Shown one piece after another: positions 55,401 through 64,000 of a DNA stretch of 64,000 bases. The notes under the pieces are model-generated. The model was given only the letters and a program-made list of their open reading frames with translations, was not told where the DNA came from and did not search any database. Where the stretch lies: contig NZ_JAKZAL010000016.1 of NCBI RefSeq assembly GCF_022538115.1, positions 1 to 64,000 on the forward strand. Reading direction: 5' to 3'. The DNA is from Cognataquiflexum rubidum (GTDB lineage Bacteria; Bacteroidota; Bacteroidia; Cytophagales; Cyclobacteriaceae). Both the position numbers and the translations under genes were made by a program. Position 1 is the first letter of the stretch, and each line of letters starts with the position of its first letter.

Positions 55401-57898
55401 GTACAGTAGAACTGAATAACTTTGGCGGCCCGGGAGAGCAGTTTCAAATTTATGAACATCAATTTTCCAGGCCCGGTCTTTATACCGTGGATTTGAGGGT
55501 CGACAGGTGTGGGGATCCGGATTTTTATGAAGGAAGGCTTGAGGTTATGGTTATCGCACCTCCGGCTTTGACTTTGCCTGAAGCTGTCACTTTGTGTTTG
55601 GGAACTCCGGTCAGTCTTACCGCTATCGATGGTTATGATCCTTCTGAAGGGCTTTATGATTTTGAATGGAGAAATGCCGCAGGACAATTATTTGGAGATC
55701 AAAATTCAAATACCATTGTCGTAAATGAGGAAAGTATCTTTACCGTAGTGGTATCCCATAGACCCGGAGCCGGTGATGATCCTGCGTTTTTTGATCCTTG
55801 TCCGGCAGAGGCTTCTGTTTTTGTGGGTCCTGCATTTGAATTTGACCTCACACAGACAGACGATCAGGTTTGTTATGATGATAATCTTGTGGTTTTCGCA
55901 CCCAATACACCCATTTCTGGACAATGGTTTTATCAGGTTCAGGGAACTGTAAACAGGGTTCCTCTGGGTGAGTTTTTTGAATTGAATCTGATTCCAAGTT
56001 CTCTTCCTTCTCCGGGAGTTTATGACATCATATTTGTGGCAGAAGACCCGATCTTGGAGGGATGTATCGTAGAAAAACAGTTGGAATTGATTGTCTTTCC
56101 TTTACCGGCATTTGAGGTTGTGGTGTTGACGGAGGCGGATGATTGTGCAGCGGCAAATGGCAGTTTTGAGATTACCATGTTGGCTGATGCCGATGAGGTA
56201 AGGATAGTCCAAACTGGGCAAGTTTTTACCAATGTATTTTCCGGAGATGTTTTACCTGTTGTCACAGGACTTGAACCTGGAGTTTATACCGTGGTAGCGA
56301 CCAGTGATTCTGGATGTGAATTTTTACTACCTGTTGTGGTTCGGAATTTGAATCCACCAACCGGGATTTCAGATTATGAGGTTACCACTACTCCGGAAAC
56401 ATGTTCGGCTACAGGAGTAGATTTTGGTTCGATCAAAGTCTCGTTTAACCTCGGCCCCCAAAGCGGTTCATACGTGCTGACAAGACAGGAAGACGGTCAG
56501 GAAATTGGGGGTACTTTTGCTTCTGTAGATTCCATTCAAGTTTCATTGCCTGATGGGACTTATACACTGACTTTGTTAGATATAGTGGACTGTGCTTTCC
56601 CTGACCCGGTTTCTTACATCATTGACAATGCCGATCAGGTCATATTCTCTGTACCTACAAATGTGACTGCATGTGGCCTGTTTATCATGGTTCCCCAATC
56701 TGCAACCCAACTCGATTATGAAGTGAGAGGCCCCAATGGTCAGGTTATAAATGCAGATCAGGATGGAGGTTATTTGTTTGAATTTACAGGGGTTTATACA
56801 GTCAGGGGATTTGATCCTAATGGTATTTTGTGTCCAAGCGAATTGAGTTTGATAGAGGTTGTTATCAATAGCCCAATTGATTTTTCATTGTCCGAACCGA
56901 TTGTGGATTGTGAATTGGGGGTTTCCTATGAAGTGGTTTTATTTGGTTTTGACCCAAACAATGCAAATTTCTTTTGGAGAAATTCTTCAGGGGACATTGT
57001 CGGAAGAAATCAGGAATTTTTCCCGCCAAGTCCAGGAACCTATACCGTGGAAGTGCAGCCTAGAAGCGGAGGATTGTGCCCTGAAAAAACCATTGAATTT
57101 GAAGTGGAGGAATTCTTGGAAAGTGTAGAAATGACTGTGGTCGCACAGCAATTTTGCGTAGGAGATACTTTTGCCAATATCAGTGTTGAGGCTGATTTTA
57201 CCAATGTTTCCCTGATCCAATGGTTCAGTGTAGTGGGTTCGACAAGAACCCTGATACCGGAATTTACAGACCAAGAGACTGTCACAGTATTTGACATAGG
57301 CGTCTATGAAGTGGTATTGTTGAGTGTTTATGGTTGTGAACTGGCACGAGAGCAAGTGCAGATTTCCAGATCGGTGATTGTACCGCCTGTTTTGGCCCCA
57401 AGCTATACCATCTGTGCGGTTGAAAATATCACAGTTCGGATCAATCCTGGTACCTATGATTTCTACTCTTGGAAGCTTGAAGGCAACGAGGTATCGACCG
57501 ATTCTGTATTTGTGCCTACACTACCGGGCAATTACCTGCTGACCGTGGCAGACAATCTCGGCTGTGAATATACTGTCAGCTTTGTGGTGCTTGAAGATTG
57601 CGCCTTGAGGGTGATTTTCCCTGATGCTATCGTACCGAGTAAGCCTGACAGACATTTCTTGGTTTACACAAATGATTTCGTCGATGAGTTAGAGGTATTT
57701 ATTTTCAACCGATGGGGAGAACTGATTTTCTATTGCGAGCAAAAAAACATTAACAGCGATACTTTTGTTTGTGGATGGGATGGAACCGTAAATGGAACTT
57801 ATGTCCCAATCGGGGTGTATCCTGTGGTGGTTAACTTTAGAAGCAACAACCAAAATGTCACCAGCAAAATCACAAAATCCATTTTAGTAATTGAATAA
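52403..57898 (+). CDS. giant T9SS-type surface protein with beta-propeller-like and PKD-like domains
   Basis: 1831 residues. Signal peptide 1-32 (ending LHAQ). Two similar N-terminal beta-propeller-like blocks start at NEWIFGDCGSGQNN (about 37) and NNIWYFGDGAGLDF (about 580) and contain FSPDGDYIYFSRG/FSPDGSRAYVSYAG blades. A run of nine Gly lies at about 518-526 between them. The rest has PKD/Ig-like strands ending with FIFNRWGELIF and WDGTVNGTYVPIGVYPVVVNF, a degenerate gliding-motility C-terminal (type B) sorting domain. Residues about 1413-1655 are related to the repeats of the protein at 58855. Likely cell-surface adhesin. Confidence 0.85.
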   Translation: MKSLSNSIKIFFFFSALIFLNNAFNPAPLHAQGFNNNEWIFGDCGSGQNNILSFGKGEDPIVRSLPSGVIVGQNNNAVAIDPISGNIIFYTNGVLVYDANNQVLEGVAPGINGNIDGIQELAIGVLSYDPVGDRLYYIFYLSPAGDLQYALIDMNAPGQAVGNEPPLGEIIVKDQVITGAVSGPIMVVKTPQSPSYLISIEGGTIVSRRVGANQGEFLLNSNSPILFNPKSMVFDEESQKFILIPEDPNENIVLVDFDAATGTFGAVTPIPQSSNGDDFGGASFSPDGDYIYFSRGDELLRIPVSDLTATPEVIPLENDIFQIYDVKIGPDGRLYYIYEEVAGGPQLIGRVENPDVEDLAEIELEEDPFNGTDFCGRIFPQFAPNQNINATVDFEWNPEEPCSNNPVQLTSLITPENFRPVSFEWTFNPPLTDEDGAPIDIDFTQEHLLIPEEATANESIDVTLTVTFADGTTQTVNKTITLLPNELQVQFSAQDTTVCEGGCVDIGSMLTVQAGQDGGGGGGGGGVYEYFWSNIREWRPTKDNCVDLPGLYWVLVREPGSECYAYGSVRVKIWDLNDQSNNIWYFGDGAGLDFNPDPNNPNGPTPRAVSHNQNIPAGTTTISDGTGQVLFFTDGETVWDLNGNVMENGDSIGGSNLSSQSVLAVPVPQDETIFYLFTTQTAVDGSNQVKFSVVDIKVENPNGVGNVVSKDNFLFSPSTEHSAALAAGDTTWVLFHELGNNTFRAYPVSIFGIGSPVFSSVGSNHGFNTGVGTMKFSPDGTKVAVTIQDGACSRLEIFDFDPDTGEMTEYALLDLGCNGEDIYGMEFSPDGSRAYVSYAGGGGKVEEFLIQAPEQTGTTPLACATCFDNADTRAEREACILNSPVRGVLSTSGPFGALQIGPDGQIYVARPGQNMLGSINAGSDCNVSIYNEMGSPPLTGTSNLGLPSFVQQSGSSIPDPLLSGTPQLCLDPQNGVIGQFQGAGEPDIDSYFWTITHEDGTVELNNFGGPGEQFQIYEHQFSRPGLYTVDLRVDRCGDPDFYEGRLEVMVIAPPALTLPEAVTLCLGTPVSLTAIDGYDPSEGLYDFEWRNAAGQLFGDQNSNTIVVNEESIFTVVVSHRPGAGDDPAFFDPCPAEASVFVGPAFEFDLTQTDDQVCYDDNLVVFAPNTPISGQWFYQVQGTVNRVPLGEFFELNLIPSSLPSPGVYDIIFVAEDPILEGCIVEKQLELIVFPLPAFEVVVLTEADDCAAANGSFEITMLADADEVRIVQTGQVFTNVFSGDVLPVVTGLEPGVYTVVATSDSGCEFLLPVVVRNLNPPTGISDYEVTTTPETCSATGVDFGSIKVSFNLGPQSGSYVLTRQEDGQEIGGTFASVDSIQVSLPDGTYTLTLLDIVDCAFPDPVSYIIDNADQVIFSVPTNVTACGLFIMVPQSATQLDYEVRGPNGQVINADQDGGYLFEFTGVYTVRGFDPNGILCPSELSLIEVVINSPIDFSLSEPIVDCELGVSYEVVLFGFDPNNANFFWRNSSGDIVGRNQEFFPPSPGTYTVEVQPRSGGLCPEKTIEFEVEEFLESVEMTVVAQQFCVGDTFANISVEADFTNVSLIQWFSVVGSTRTLIPEFTDQETVTVFDIGVYEVVLLSVYGCELAREQVQISRSVIVPPVLAPSYTICAVENITVRINPGTYDFYSWKLEGNEVSTDSVFVPTLPGNYLLTVADNLGCEYTVSFVVLEDCALRVIFPDAIVPSKPDRHFLVYTNDFVDELEVFIFNRWGELIFYCEQKNINSDTFVCGWDGTVNGTYVPIGVYPVVVNFRSNNQNVTSKITKSILVIE

Positions 57899-57913
57899 AT
57901 AATATTTTAGAGA

Positions 57914-58663
57914 ATGATTACCCTTATTTCCCCTGCAAAAACACTTGATTTAAGTTCATCCGAATTCCCCGTTTATTCACAGCCTGATTTTCAAAAGGAA
58001 ACATTTGAATTGGTAAGGATAATGAAGAAAAAATCTATCGGAGATATCCAAGATCTCATGGGAATCAGCGAAAACCTAGCCGTCTTGAATAAGCATAGAT
58101 ATATGGATTTTCAAGAAAGTTTTGAAATCCAAAATTCAAAACAGGCGCTGTTGGCATTCAAAGGCGACGTGTACATGCAGCTGGATGTTGAAAATTATTC
58201 GCAGGAAGATTTTGATTTTGCCCAGGAGAAACTGAGAATATTGTCAGGATTATATGGGTTGCTCAAACCCTTGGACCTCATTCAGCCATACCGTCTCGAG
58301 ATGGGAATCAGGCTGGAAAATAAAAAGGGAAAAAACCTTTATGAATTTTGGGGAACAAGAATCGCAAAAGCCATTAATGAGGCTGCAAAAGGTGAACCTA
58401 TAATCAACCTTGCTTCTCAAGAATATTTCAAAGCTGTGGATATTCAATCTTTGAAAACGAAAGTAATTACCCCTATTTTCCAAGAATACAGGAACGGAAA
58501 GTATGAAGTAATTGGATTGTTTGCCAAGAAAGCCAGGGGAATGATGACAAATCATATTATCAAAAACAAAATCAACGATCCCGAAATGTTGAAGACTTTC
58601 AATGAAGGGAAATACGAATGGATAGGGGAAGAGGAGGATGGAATCTGGAGATTTGTCAGGTAA
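57914..58663 (+). CDS. yaaA: peroxide stress protein YaaA
   Basis: 249 residues, the normal length. MITLISPAKTLDL at the start, GDVYMQLD near 80, RILSGLYGLLKPLDLIQPYRLEMG (core LSGLYGLLKPLD) and NLASQEYFKAV are the family signatures. YaaA lowers free iron and protects DNA during peroxide stress in E. coli; it binds DNA with a helix-hairpin-helix-like part. It lies between the two giant surface-protein genes, 15 bases after the first, so it may be in the same transcript. Confidence 0.94.
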   Translation: MITLISPAKTLDLSSSEFPVYSQPDFQKETFELVRIMKKKSIGDIQDLMGISENLAVLNKHRYMDFQESFEIQNSKQALLAFKGDVYMQLDVENYSQEDFDFAQEKLRILSGLYGLLKPLDLIQPYRLEMGIRLENKKGKNLYEFWGTRIAKAINEAAKGEPIINLASQEYFKAVDIQSLKTKVITPIFQEYRNGKYEVIGLFAKKARGMMTNHIIKNKINDPEMLKTFNEGKYEWIGEEEDGIWRFVR

Positions 58664-58854
58664 TATTTTGATTTTTTATCTCCGTTAAAAAAAGTCAGCA
58701 ATCATGCAAAAAAGAGCATAATTACGCATAAAATACTTTTTAATGTTTTTTAAATAAAAAAAAATGTATTTTATATACATAAATACTTTTTTTTAATTGT
58801 AGAAATGCATAGATTTGGTTCAAAGTCTCTCACGATTCTTTACCTATCTCGCAA

Positions 58855-61800
58855 ATGAAAAGTTTTCTTAATTATCTGATCCCATTCATGGTGCTCATTG
58901 CTATTGGCCAAAGGTCGTTGGCAATGGGTTTGGAAAAAGAACTTTTCCTAAAACCTGAATTTGATGCTGAACTTTTTGTCAACCAAACAAATGAGTTTGG
59001 AATTGTTGGGCCGGAAGAGCTTTGTCTTTATTATGGAAGTAACATAGGAGAATTTTTTGGAGGAGGTTTAGTTACTGATGTTTTCAAATGGAAAATAATC
59101 AAAGCTGATGGGAGTGTGCTGGTAGATCGTGAAGGTGGATTTCAGACCTTCAGTCATACTTTTTCTGAAGTAGGGGTTTATGAAATACAACTTAATATTA
59201 GAAGGGGTTTGAATGAGGTTTTTTCCGGAACTAGGCAAATTGTAATCAATAAAGGTGCTGATCCTGTAATTGAAAATACTTACCTCCTATGCAATGGCAG
59301 CAGTACTATACTTACATTACTTGATCCGAACACTCCAAATCTTGGTGCTTATCAGGTGAAATGGATGGACAGTTCGGGTCAAATCGTTGGAACTACAAAC
59401 AGTATTCAGGTAGATCGGGCCGGAAAATATACTGCTGAGTTTTTTTCACTAAATGAAATCGGTTTGGAAGTTTGCCCCTTTTCTGTTTCCACATATGTGT
59501 ATGAGTCTAAAAATTACAGTTTAACAATAAGTACTCCACAGGTTTGTAATGGGGGCACTGTAGTTACTGTTTCTGCTGGAAATTCAATTTTTGGCAACTG
59601 GTATTACAAAAAAAGAGATGGCAATGAAAAAGTATTTCTTGGACAAGGTTCCAAGAAGGAAATCATAAGTACCCGAGATTTACAGGGAGAAGGAGAATAT
59701 GACATCATTTTTGAAGTAGATAACACTTATAACAATTTCTGTAAAGCATCCGAACAGATTGGACTTAAGGTAAACCAAACAGCAGATGTGAGCCTTAGTT
59801 TTGAAAATCAGACGACTAATTGTGGGTCAGATGATGGAGTGCTATTGGTAGTAGCTTTGACTGATTTGGACTTACTTAGGGTAAGGAGGAATGGGATTGA
59901 AATCGCAAGATTTGAAAATCTTGTAAAGGGTCAGGAAATGAGGATTCCGGGATTATCGCCCGGTTTGTATACCGCTTCAGCTGCATTTAGCGGATGTTCA
60001 AGGACCAGAGCGGCAGTAATTCCGTTGGCAAATCCTCCGGCGGATATGATATTTAATTTAGTGGAAGTTATTGGTGAAACCTGCAACGATTCAGGCAAAG
60101 TTGATGGGCAGATAAAAATAAAGATGAATGACACAAGTTTCATTGGTTCATTCAGACTATTGAGCACTTCCGGGGCTGTTATAAAATCAGGAACAGTGGA
60201 TAGTCAAAATATTTTTTCCATTTATGCTCCCGCAGGAAATTATTTTCTTGAAATAAGTAATGATGAAGGGTGCGTATTTCCCCGACCTCAGAGAATCACA
60301 ATAGGTAGCAAAGGTCAAGTGGTATTTGCCGCCCCCGAAAGGTTGACAGTGTGTGAATATTTTGATTTTACTCCTACAACCAATCAAAATCTGGAGTTTA
60401 CTCTTACTTATCCTGATAACTCCCAAGCGACCAAATCTAGCGGTGAGTCTTTTAGATTGGATCAATCTGGAGAATATATCCTTTTGGGATTGGAGAAAGA
60501 TTCCCAAGGTGGGTTTTGCCCAAGAGAGACATCTATTTTTGTTACCGTCACCAATCAAGTCCAATTTGAACCTGAATTGATCTCAAGAGATTGTTTTGGC
60601 AATAGACAATATAAAGCCAATTTATTCGGGGCAGATCCCAGTAAATTTTATATCAAATGGATCAATGAAATTGGCCAGGTTGTAGGAACTGAGGAATTTT
60701 TATTTCCGGTTTCATCAGGAGAATTCAAACTCGAGGTACGGCCGGTAAATTCAGAGGCTTGTCCAATCCCAACAAAATCTTTTATTATCGAGGCGCCTGT
60801 CTTAGCTGTGGATGTGACTTTGCAGGCTACAGTTCTTTGTAACGGGGGCAATGCTGAAATATCTTTGGACACCGACTTTCAAGAGGTAAAAACAATCTAT
60901 TGGATATACATAGGCCCAACGGGTGAAAGTATGGTTTTGGATCAATCCGAAAATAAAACCAGCATTTCTGTCACCAATCCGGGAACATATGAAGCAGTGG
61001 TCTATAATGACTTAGCTTGTGAAATCGGGAGAAACCTGATTACTATTACGGAAAATAATGCCAAGGCTGATTTTGAGGTTCCTGAGCGATTGGTGATTTG
61101 TGATTATTTTGAATTGATTCCGGACAGTGCATTGGAATTGATGTTTACAATCATCAGTCCAGATGGAGAAGTTGGGATTTTCCAACCCGGCGAAAAAATC
61201 CTTTTTTCCCAAAACGGAGAATATACCATTACATCCCAAAGCGTAAACCCTAATTCCTATTTGTGCCCAGTATCGAAAAAAATTGAAGTTGTAGGGAACA
61301 GTCCTATAAGTTTTGAGCCAAAATTATCTGAACAAACCTGTGGTGGAAAACTTATTTTTGAAGCCTACCTGTTTGGTAAGTCGGCCGCGGAAGTTGATGT
61401 TTTTTGGTACAATGAGTTGGGTGCTCTTGTTGGAAATGAGCAATTCCTGACGCCGGAGACATACGGAATATTCACACTTGAAGTAAGGCCAAAGGGCAGC
61501 TATCCTTGTCCTGCACCAAATTCCAAAGAGTTTGAAGTGATCAAGCCAATAATTGCAGTAGAAGGAAGTTTATCTGCCACGCCGTTTTGTTCAGAAGGGG
61601 AAAATGTCACAGTTTCTCTTGAAGCAAATTTTGGATTGGTTTCCAAAATCCAATGGTATTACAGGGATTTCAACGGAAATTTGGTTTTGCTTAAGAATTT
61701 TAACGGCCAAAGAGAAATCGTTGTCTCAAAAGAAGGCACGTATGAAGTTGAAATTTTCAATAAACTGGGTTGTACTGTTGGAAAAGATGTCCTCATGGTG

Positions 61801-62337
61801 ATGAGAAGTATGGATGAAAGCAGGCCTCAGGTGGAGGAAACGTACCTGATTTGCCCTTCTTTGGGTTCCGATCAAGGTATCAACCCAGGTAATTTCCAAA
61901 AATATGAGTGGGTTTTAAATGGAAGATTGTTGAGTGAAGAGGCTGTTTTTTCACCTACCGTAGGTGGGAAGTATATACTTACAGTCACTAATTCTGATGG
62001 TTGCACATTCAGTACAGCATTTGAGGTTTTGGTGGAATGTAAGGTCCAAGTTATCCATACGACGGGAATGAGCACGAAGGATTCCCAACGGCCATTTAGG
62101 GTCTATTCCAATCCATTGGTGAATGAAGTGGGGGTGTGGATTTATAATAATTGGGGGCAATTGGTCTACCAATGCAGCAAACAAAATCTAACCGCGGGCA
62201 ATGAACTCTGCGAATGGTATGGGGATTTTAACGGGCAGACTATAGAAACCGGCACTTACGCCGTGAAGATAATTTACAAAAACAATGTTGAAAATATTAC
62301 CAAATCCATTTGGAGTTCGGTGACGGTCGTAGATTAA
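58855..62337 (+). CDS. large surface protein paralogous to the 1831-residue protein
   Basis: 1160 residues. Signal peptide 1-23 (SLAMG region). The mature part is a chain of PKD/Ig-like beta domains. Two tandem copies of a unit of about 250 residues are visible: about 488-738 (QVVFAAPERLTVC to LITITE) and about 739-984 (DFEVPERLVIC to VLMVM). The 1831-residue protein has one such unit. The C-terminus VWIYNNWGQLVYQC and GQTIETGTYAVKIIY matches the degenerate type B sorting domain of its larger neighbour. A -7 box TAGATTTG lies at 58810-58817. Probably cell-surface. Confidence 0.83.
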   Translation: MKSFLNYLIPFMVLIAIGQRSLAMGLEKELFLKPEFDAELFVNQTNEFGIVGPEELCLYYGSNIGEFFGGGLVTDVFKWKIIKADGSVLVDREGGFQTFSHTFSEVGVYEIQLNIRRGLNEVFSGTRQIVINKGADPVIENTYLLCNGSSTILTLLDPNTPNLGAYQVKWMDSSGQIVGTTNSIQVDRAGKYTAEFFSLNEIGLEVCPFSVSTYVYESKNYSLTISTPQVCNGGTVVTVSAGNSIFGNWYYKKRDGNEKVFLGQGSKKEIISTRDLQGEGEYDIIFEVDNTYNNFCKASEQIGLKVNQTADVSLSFENQTTNCGSDDGVLLVVALTDLDLLRVRRNGIEIARFENLVKGQEMRIPGLSPGLYTASAAFSGCSRTRAAVIPLANPPADMIFNLVEVIGETCNDSGKVDGQIKIKMNDTSFIGSFRLLSTSGAVIKSGTVDSQNIFSIYAPAGNYFLEISNDEGCVFPRPQRITIGSKGQVVFAAPERLTVCEYFDFTPTTNQNLEFTLTYPDNSQATKSSGESFRLDQSGEYILLGLEKDSQGGFCPRETSIFVTVTNQVQFEPELISRDCFGNRQYKANLFGADPSKFYIKWINEIGQVVGTEEFLFPVSSGEFKLEVRPVNSEACPIPTKSFIIEAPVLAVDVTLQATVLCNGGNAEISLDTDFQEVKTIYWIYIGPTGESMVLDQSENKTSISVTNPGTYEAVVYNDLACEIGRNLITITENNAKADFEVPERLVICDYFELIPDSALELMFTIISPDGEVGIFQPGEKILFSQNGEYTITSQSVNPNSYLCPVSKKIEVVGNSPISFEPKLSEQTCGGKLIFEAYLFGKSAAEVDVFWYNELGALVGNEQFLTPETYGIFTLEVRPKGSYPCPAPNSKEFEVIKPIIAVEGSLSATPFCSEGENVTVSLEANFGLVSKIQWYYRDFNGNLVLLKNFNGQREIVVSKEGTYEVEIFNKLGCTVGKDVLMVMRSMDESRPQVEETYLICPSLGSDQGINPGNFQKYEWVLNGRLLSEEAVFSPTVGGKYILTVTNSDGCTFSTAFEVLVECKVQVIHTTGMSTKDSQRPFRVYSNPLVNEVGVWIYNNWGQLVYQCSKQNLTAGNELCEWYGDFNGQTIETGTYAVKIIYKNNVENITKSIWSSVTVVD
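60316..61806 (+). repeat. tandem duplication inside the 1160-residue protein gene
   Basis: Two units of about 753 and 738 bases (60316-61068 and 61069-61806) encode related protein segments with the same order of motifs: PERL..C, a Tyr-rich strand, CP, LFG, EVRP, then GTYE and a Cys before the end. The DNA itself has diverged, so the duplication is old. Confidence 0.7.
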
Positions 62338-62580
62338 GCAAAACACAAACCAGAGATTTTTAAGGTTGGATAAGGTTCCTCAAAAAGGTATTTCTATAAA
62401 TTACCAACCGGTGTTAATGTTGTATTTTTTTTGATAGAGATAGAATTATTGGGTAAAAATTCCTATTCCTATATTTTTTTATAAAAGGGCATCGCTATAC
62501 CTGAAATTTTTTATATTTTCCGTCTTTATTAAAATCAACCCAATTTAAAAGTCAATTAAAACCTTTTAAACCCAATCAAT
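62338..62580. other. intergenic region, AT-rich, no gene seen
   Basis: 243 bases between the surface-protein gene and the MFS gene. Homopolymeric T-runs are present but no convincing hairpin-type terminator or consensus promoter. Confidence 0.4.
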
Positions 62581-63810
62581 ATGAACGAAAATATCAATAA
62601 GACAGCATTATTCAATGCGAGCTGCTTTGCCCTCATTACGACTGCTTTTACCTTTGCCATCCGCGCGGGGATCTTGCCTCAGTTGGGAGACCAGTTTGGC
62701 CTGACCGCCGAACAGCTCGGATTCATCAACTCCATGTGGTTTCTGGGCTTTCCGATCTCCATGATCTTGGGCGGGCTTTTCTACCACACCATCGGTCCCA
62801 AAATCATCATGCAAATCGCATTTGTTGCCCATACATTGGGTATCGTTTTGACGATCTATGCAGGCGGTTACACCGGGCTTTTGATTTCTACCTTGTTTAT
62901 CGGCTTTGGTAACGGCTGTACAGAAGCTGCCTGTAATCCAATGATTGCGGATATGTATTCCGGCATTAAAATGAACAAAATGCTCAACAGGTTCCACATG
63001 TGGTTTCCCGGCGGTATAGTTTTGGGAAGTTTGATATCCAAATTCATGACAGATTTTGGAATGGGATGGCAAATGCAAATGTGGGTATTGATGATTCCTA
63101 CTTTGATCTATGCATTCCTGTTTTTCGGAAAGGCATTTCCAAAGCCTACTGTGGAGGGTGTTACGTCCATTTCCAGTAATTTGAAGGCAATGTTCTCTCC
63201 GGTCTTCATTTTCTTATTTTTCTGTATGGCTCTTACTGCTATTTCCGAATTTGGACCACAGCAGTGGGTAAACGTTGTCATGAGTGCAAGTGGCGCAAGC
63301 GGAATGCTTATCCTAGCTTTGACAACCGGTATTATGGCTGTCGGCAGGTTCTTCGCAGGACCGGTAGTTAAGTCGCTCGGTCAGACAGGTGTGCTACTTG
63401 GAGGTGCTATTTTCGCAACTTTAGGTATCTACATGTTTAGCACTGTAACAGGTTCCATGTCTTATTTTGCAGCGGTAATTTTCGCCATAGGCGTTTGTTA
63501 TTTCTGGCCTGTCATGGTTGGGGCTGTTGCCCAAAGAGTGCCGTTGAGCGGAGCTTTGGGAATGTCAATTATCGGTGGTGTGGGTATGTTCTCCACTGCC
63601 ATCTTCCAACCTATCATCGGTAGATGGATAGATGACTCAAGGGCGGATCAAACTGCTTTGGGCTTGGCAGGTGATGCACTTGAATTGGCAGCAGGTCAGG
63701 CAACTTTGCTCAAAATGGTGATGTTCCCGGCAATATTGATCGTTTTGTTTACGATCTTCTTTATTTGGCAGAAAAACTCAAAAGCCGCCGCAGGCGCTGC
63801 GACACATTAA
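62581..63810 (+). CDS. MFS transporter (sugar/nucleoside type)
   Basis: 409 residues with about 12 membrane helices. MFS fold with FGNGCTEAACNPMIADMYSG (FGNGCTEAACNP) near 108-120 and FHMWFPGGIVLGSL near 138; such transporters in Bacteroidota commonly flank Gfo/Idh/MocA or glycoside-hydrolase genes. The next gene is glycoside-hydrolase-like (DUF4038), so it may import a sugar released by it (inference). Exact substrate unknown. Followed by a terminator. Confidence 0.86.
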   Translation: MNENINKTALFNASCFALITTAFTFAIRAGILPQLGDQFGLTAEQLGFINSMWFLGFPISMILGGLFYHTIGPKIIMQIAFVAHTLGIVLTIYAGGYTGLLISTLFIGFGNGCTEAACNPMIADMYSGIKMNKMLNRFHMWFPGGIVLGSLISKFMTDFGMGWQMQMWVLMIPTLIYAFLFFGKAFPKPTVEGVTSISSNLKAMFSPVFIFLFFCMALTAISEFGPQQWVNVVMSASGASGMLILALTTGIMAVGRFFAGPVVKSLGQTGVLLGGAIFATLGIYMFSTVTGSMSYFAAVIFAIGVCYFWPVMVGAVAQRVPLSGALGMSIIGGVGMFSTAIFQPIIGRWIDDSRADQTALGLAGDALELAAGQATLLKMVMFPAILIVLFTIFFIWQKNSKAAAGAATH

Positions 63811-63816
63811 ATACTC

Positions 63817-63848
63817 CAAAGCAGTCCGAAAGGGCTGCTTTTTTTTTG
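63817..63848 (+). terminator. MFS gene terminator
   Basis: Stem AAGCAGTCC (63819-63827) with GGGCTGCTT (63832-63840), GAAA tetraloop, then nine T. Confidence 0.8.
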
Positions 63849-63871
63849 TCTTTTGTTTTGTAAATTCCATC

Positions 63872-64000
63872 ATGAAAAAGTTGGTATTTATTTTCTTCTT
63901 TTTGGGTTCTCTGGTTCCCGGTTTTGCTCAGGTCAATGGCCCAATCAAATTGTCAGAAAACAAGAGGTTCTTGGGCCAATCTGACGGCTCTCCTTTTTTT
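63872..64000 (+). CDS. secreted DUF4038-type glycoside hydrolase-like protein, 5' end
   Basis: Only the first 43 codons lie in the window. Signal peptide MKKLVFIFFFLGSLVPGFAQ, then VNGPIKLSENKRFLGQSDGSPFF. The start SENKRFLGQSDGSPFF matches the beginning of DUF4038 (putative collagen-binding/apiosidase-like, GH140-related) proteins, which usually read on to a LGDTAWELF motif just beyond. The window end cuts it. Role likely in extracellular glycan breakdown. Confidence 0.65.
   Translation, partial: MKKLVFIFFFLGSLVPGFAQVNGPIKLSENKRFLGQSDGSPFF

Overview
The window looks like a chromosomal segment of a gliding-type Bacteroidota, most probably a member of the Cytophagales family Cyclobacteriaceae (inference from gene content, no database search). 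The signs are type IX secretion (T9SS) sorting domains and a PorP/SprF protein, Bacteroidota-type promoters (TTG, about 19 bp, TAnnTTTG), weak Shine-Dalgarno signals, many lipoprotein and Tat-like leaders, and keto-sugar genes of the GMC/Gfo-Idh-MocA/DUF1080 kind.

Layout. 1-1000: the 3' end of a 5S rRNA gene with its terminator, then a decayed second copy of the 5S end interrupted by palindromes, then non-coding DNA. 1000-7460: housekeeping genes (secreted nuclease/phosphatase, flavin reductase, SppA, FolK, FabD, beta carbonic anhydrase, DCC-family protein). 7457-10234: a large T9SS cargo protein. 10496-13937: the sdhCAB operon behind a good promoter. 14301-21481: GNAT plus amino-acid racemase, an outer-membrane barrel, an exported VOC protein, a CtpA-like protease, and a tight run of RIC-like hemerythrin, RuvX, peptide deformylase and omega-amidase. 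21717-26798: monomeric isocitrate dehydrogenase, GAPDH, a Lon-N domain protein and a TPR/SH3 membrane protein. 26916-27443: a tRNA cluster (Lys, Pro, Arg, Lys) in which each tRNA-Lys is preceded by the same broken tRNA-Lys 5' fragment carrying a palindrome.

28485-37744 is the main accessory region: two divergent operons. Leftward: MFS permease, TIM-barrel isomerase, GMC dehydrogenase, Tat-leader small subunit, second TIM-barrel isomerase. Rightward: Gfo/Idh/MocA oxidoreductase, TIM-barrel isomerase, c-type cytochrome lipoprotein, DUF1080 lipoprotein. Together they look like a periplasmic sugar/glycoside 3-oxidation and keto-glycoside cleavage pathway. Both GMC proteins in the window carry the C-x5-C-x3-C motif of FAD-Fe-S glucose dehydrogenases, which would pass electrons to the cytochrome. 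A second small-subunit/GMC pair lies at 45709-47973.

37820-50000 holds scattered envelope functions (outer-membrane barrel, MFS transporters, an acyltransferase gene broken by an in-frame TGA, a lipoprotein pyrophosphatase, an intradiol-dioxygenase/thioredoxin-like fusion, a membrane LytTR regulator, a 39-residue membrane protein, a disordered protein, PhyH). 50037-62337 holds an M48 protease, PorP/SprF and two very large paralogous T9SS-type surface proteins separated by yaaA. The window ends with another MFS transporter and the start of a DUF4038 glycoside-hydrolase-like gene.

I found no CRISPR array, transposase, prophage or obvious defence island. The most unusual signals are the two RNA-gene remnants rebuilt around palindromes, the RIC homologue that has lost its Cys-Cys motif, the Fe-S GMC dehydrogenase sets and the TGA-interrupted acyltransferase.
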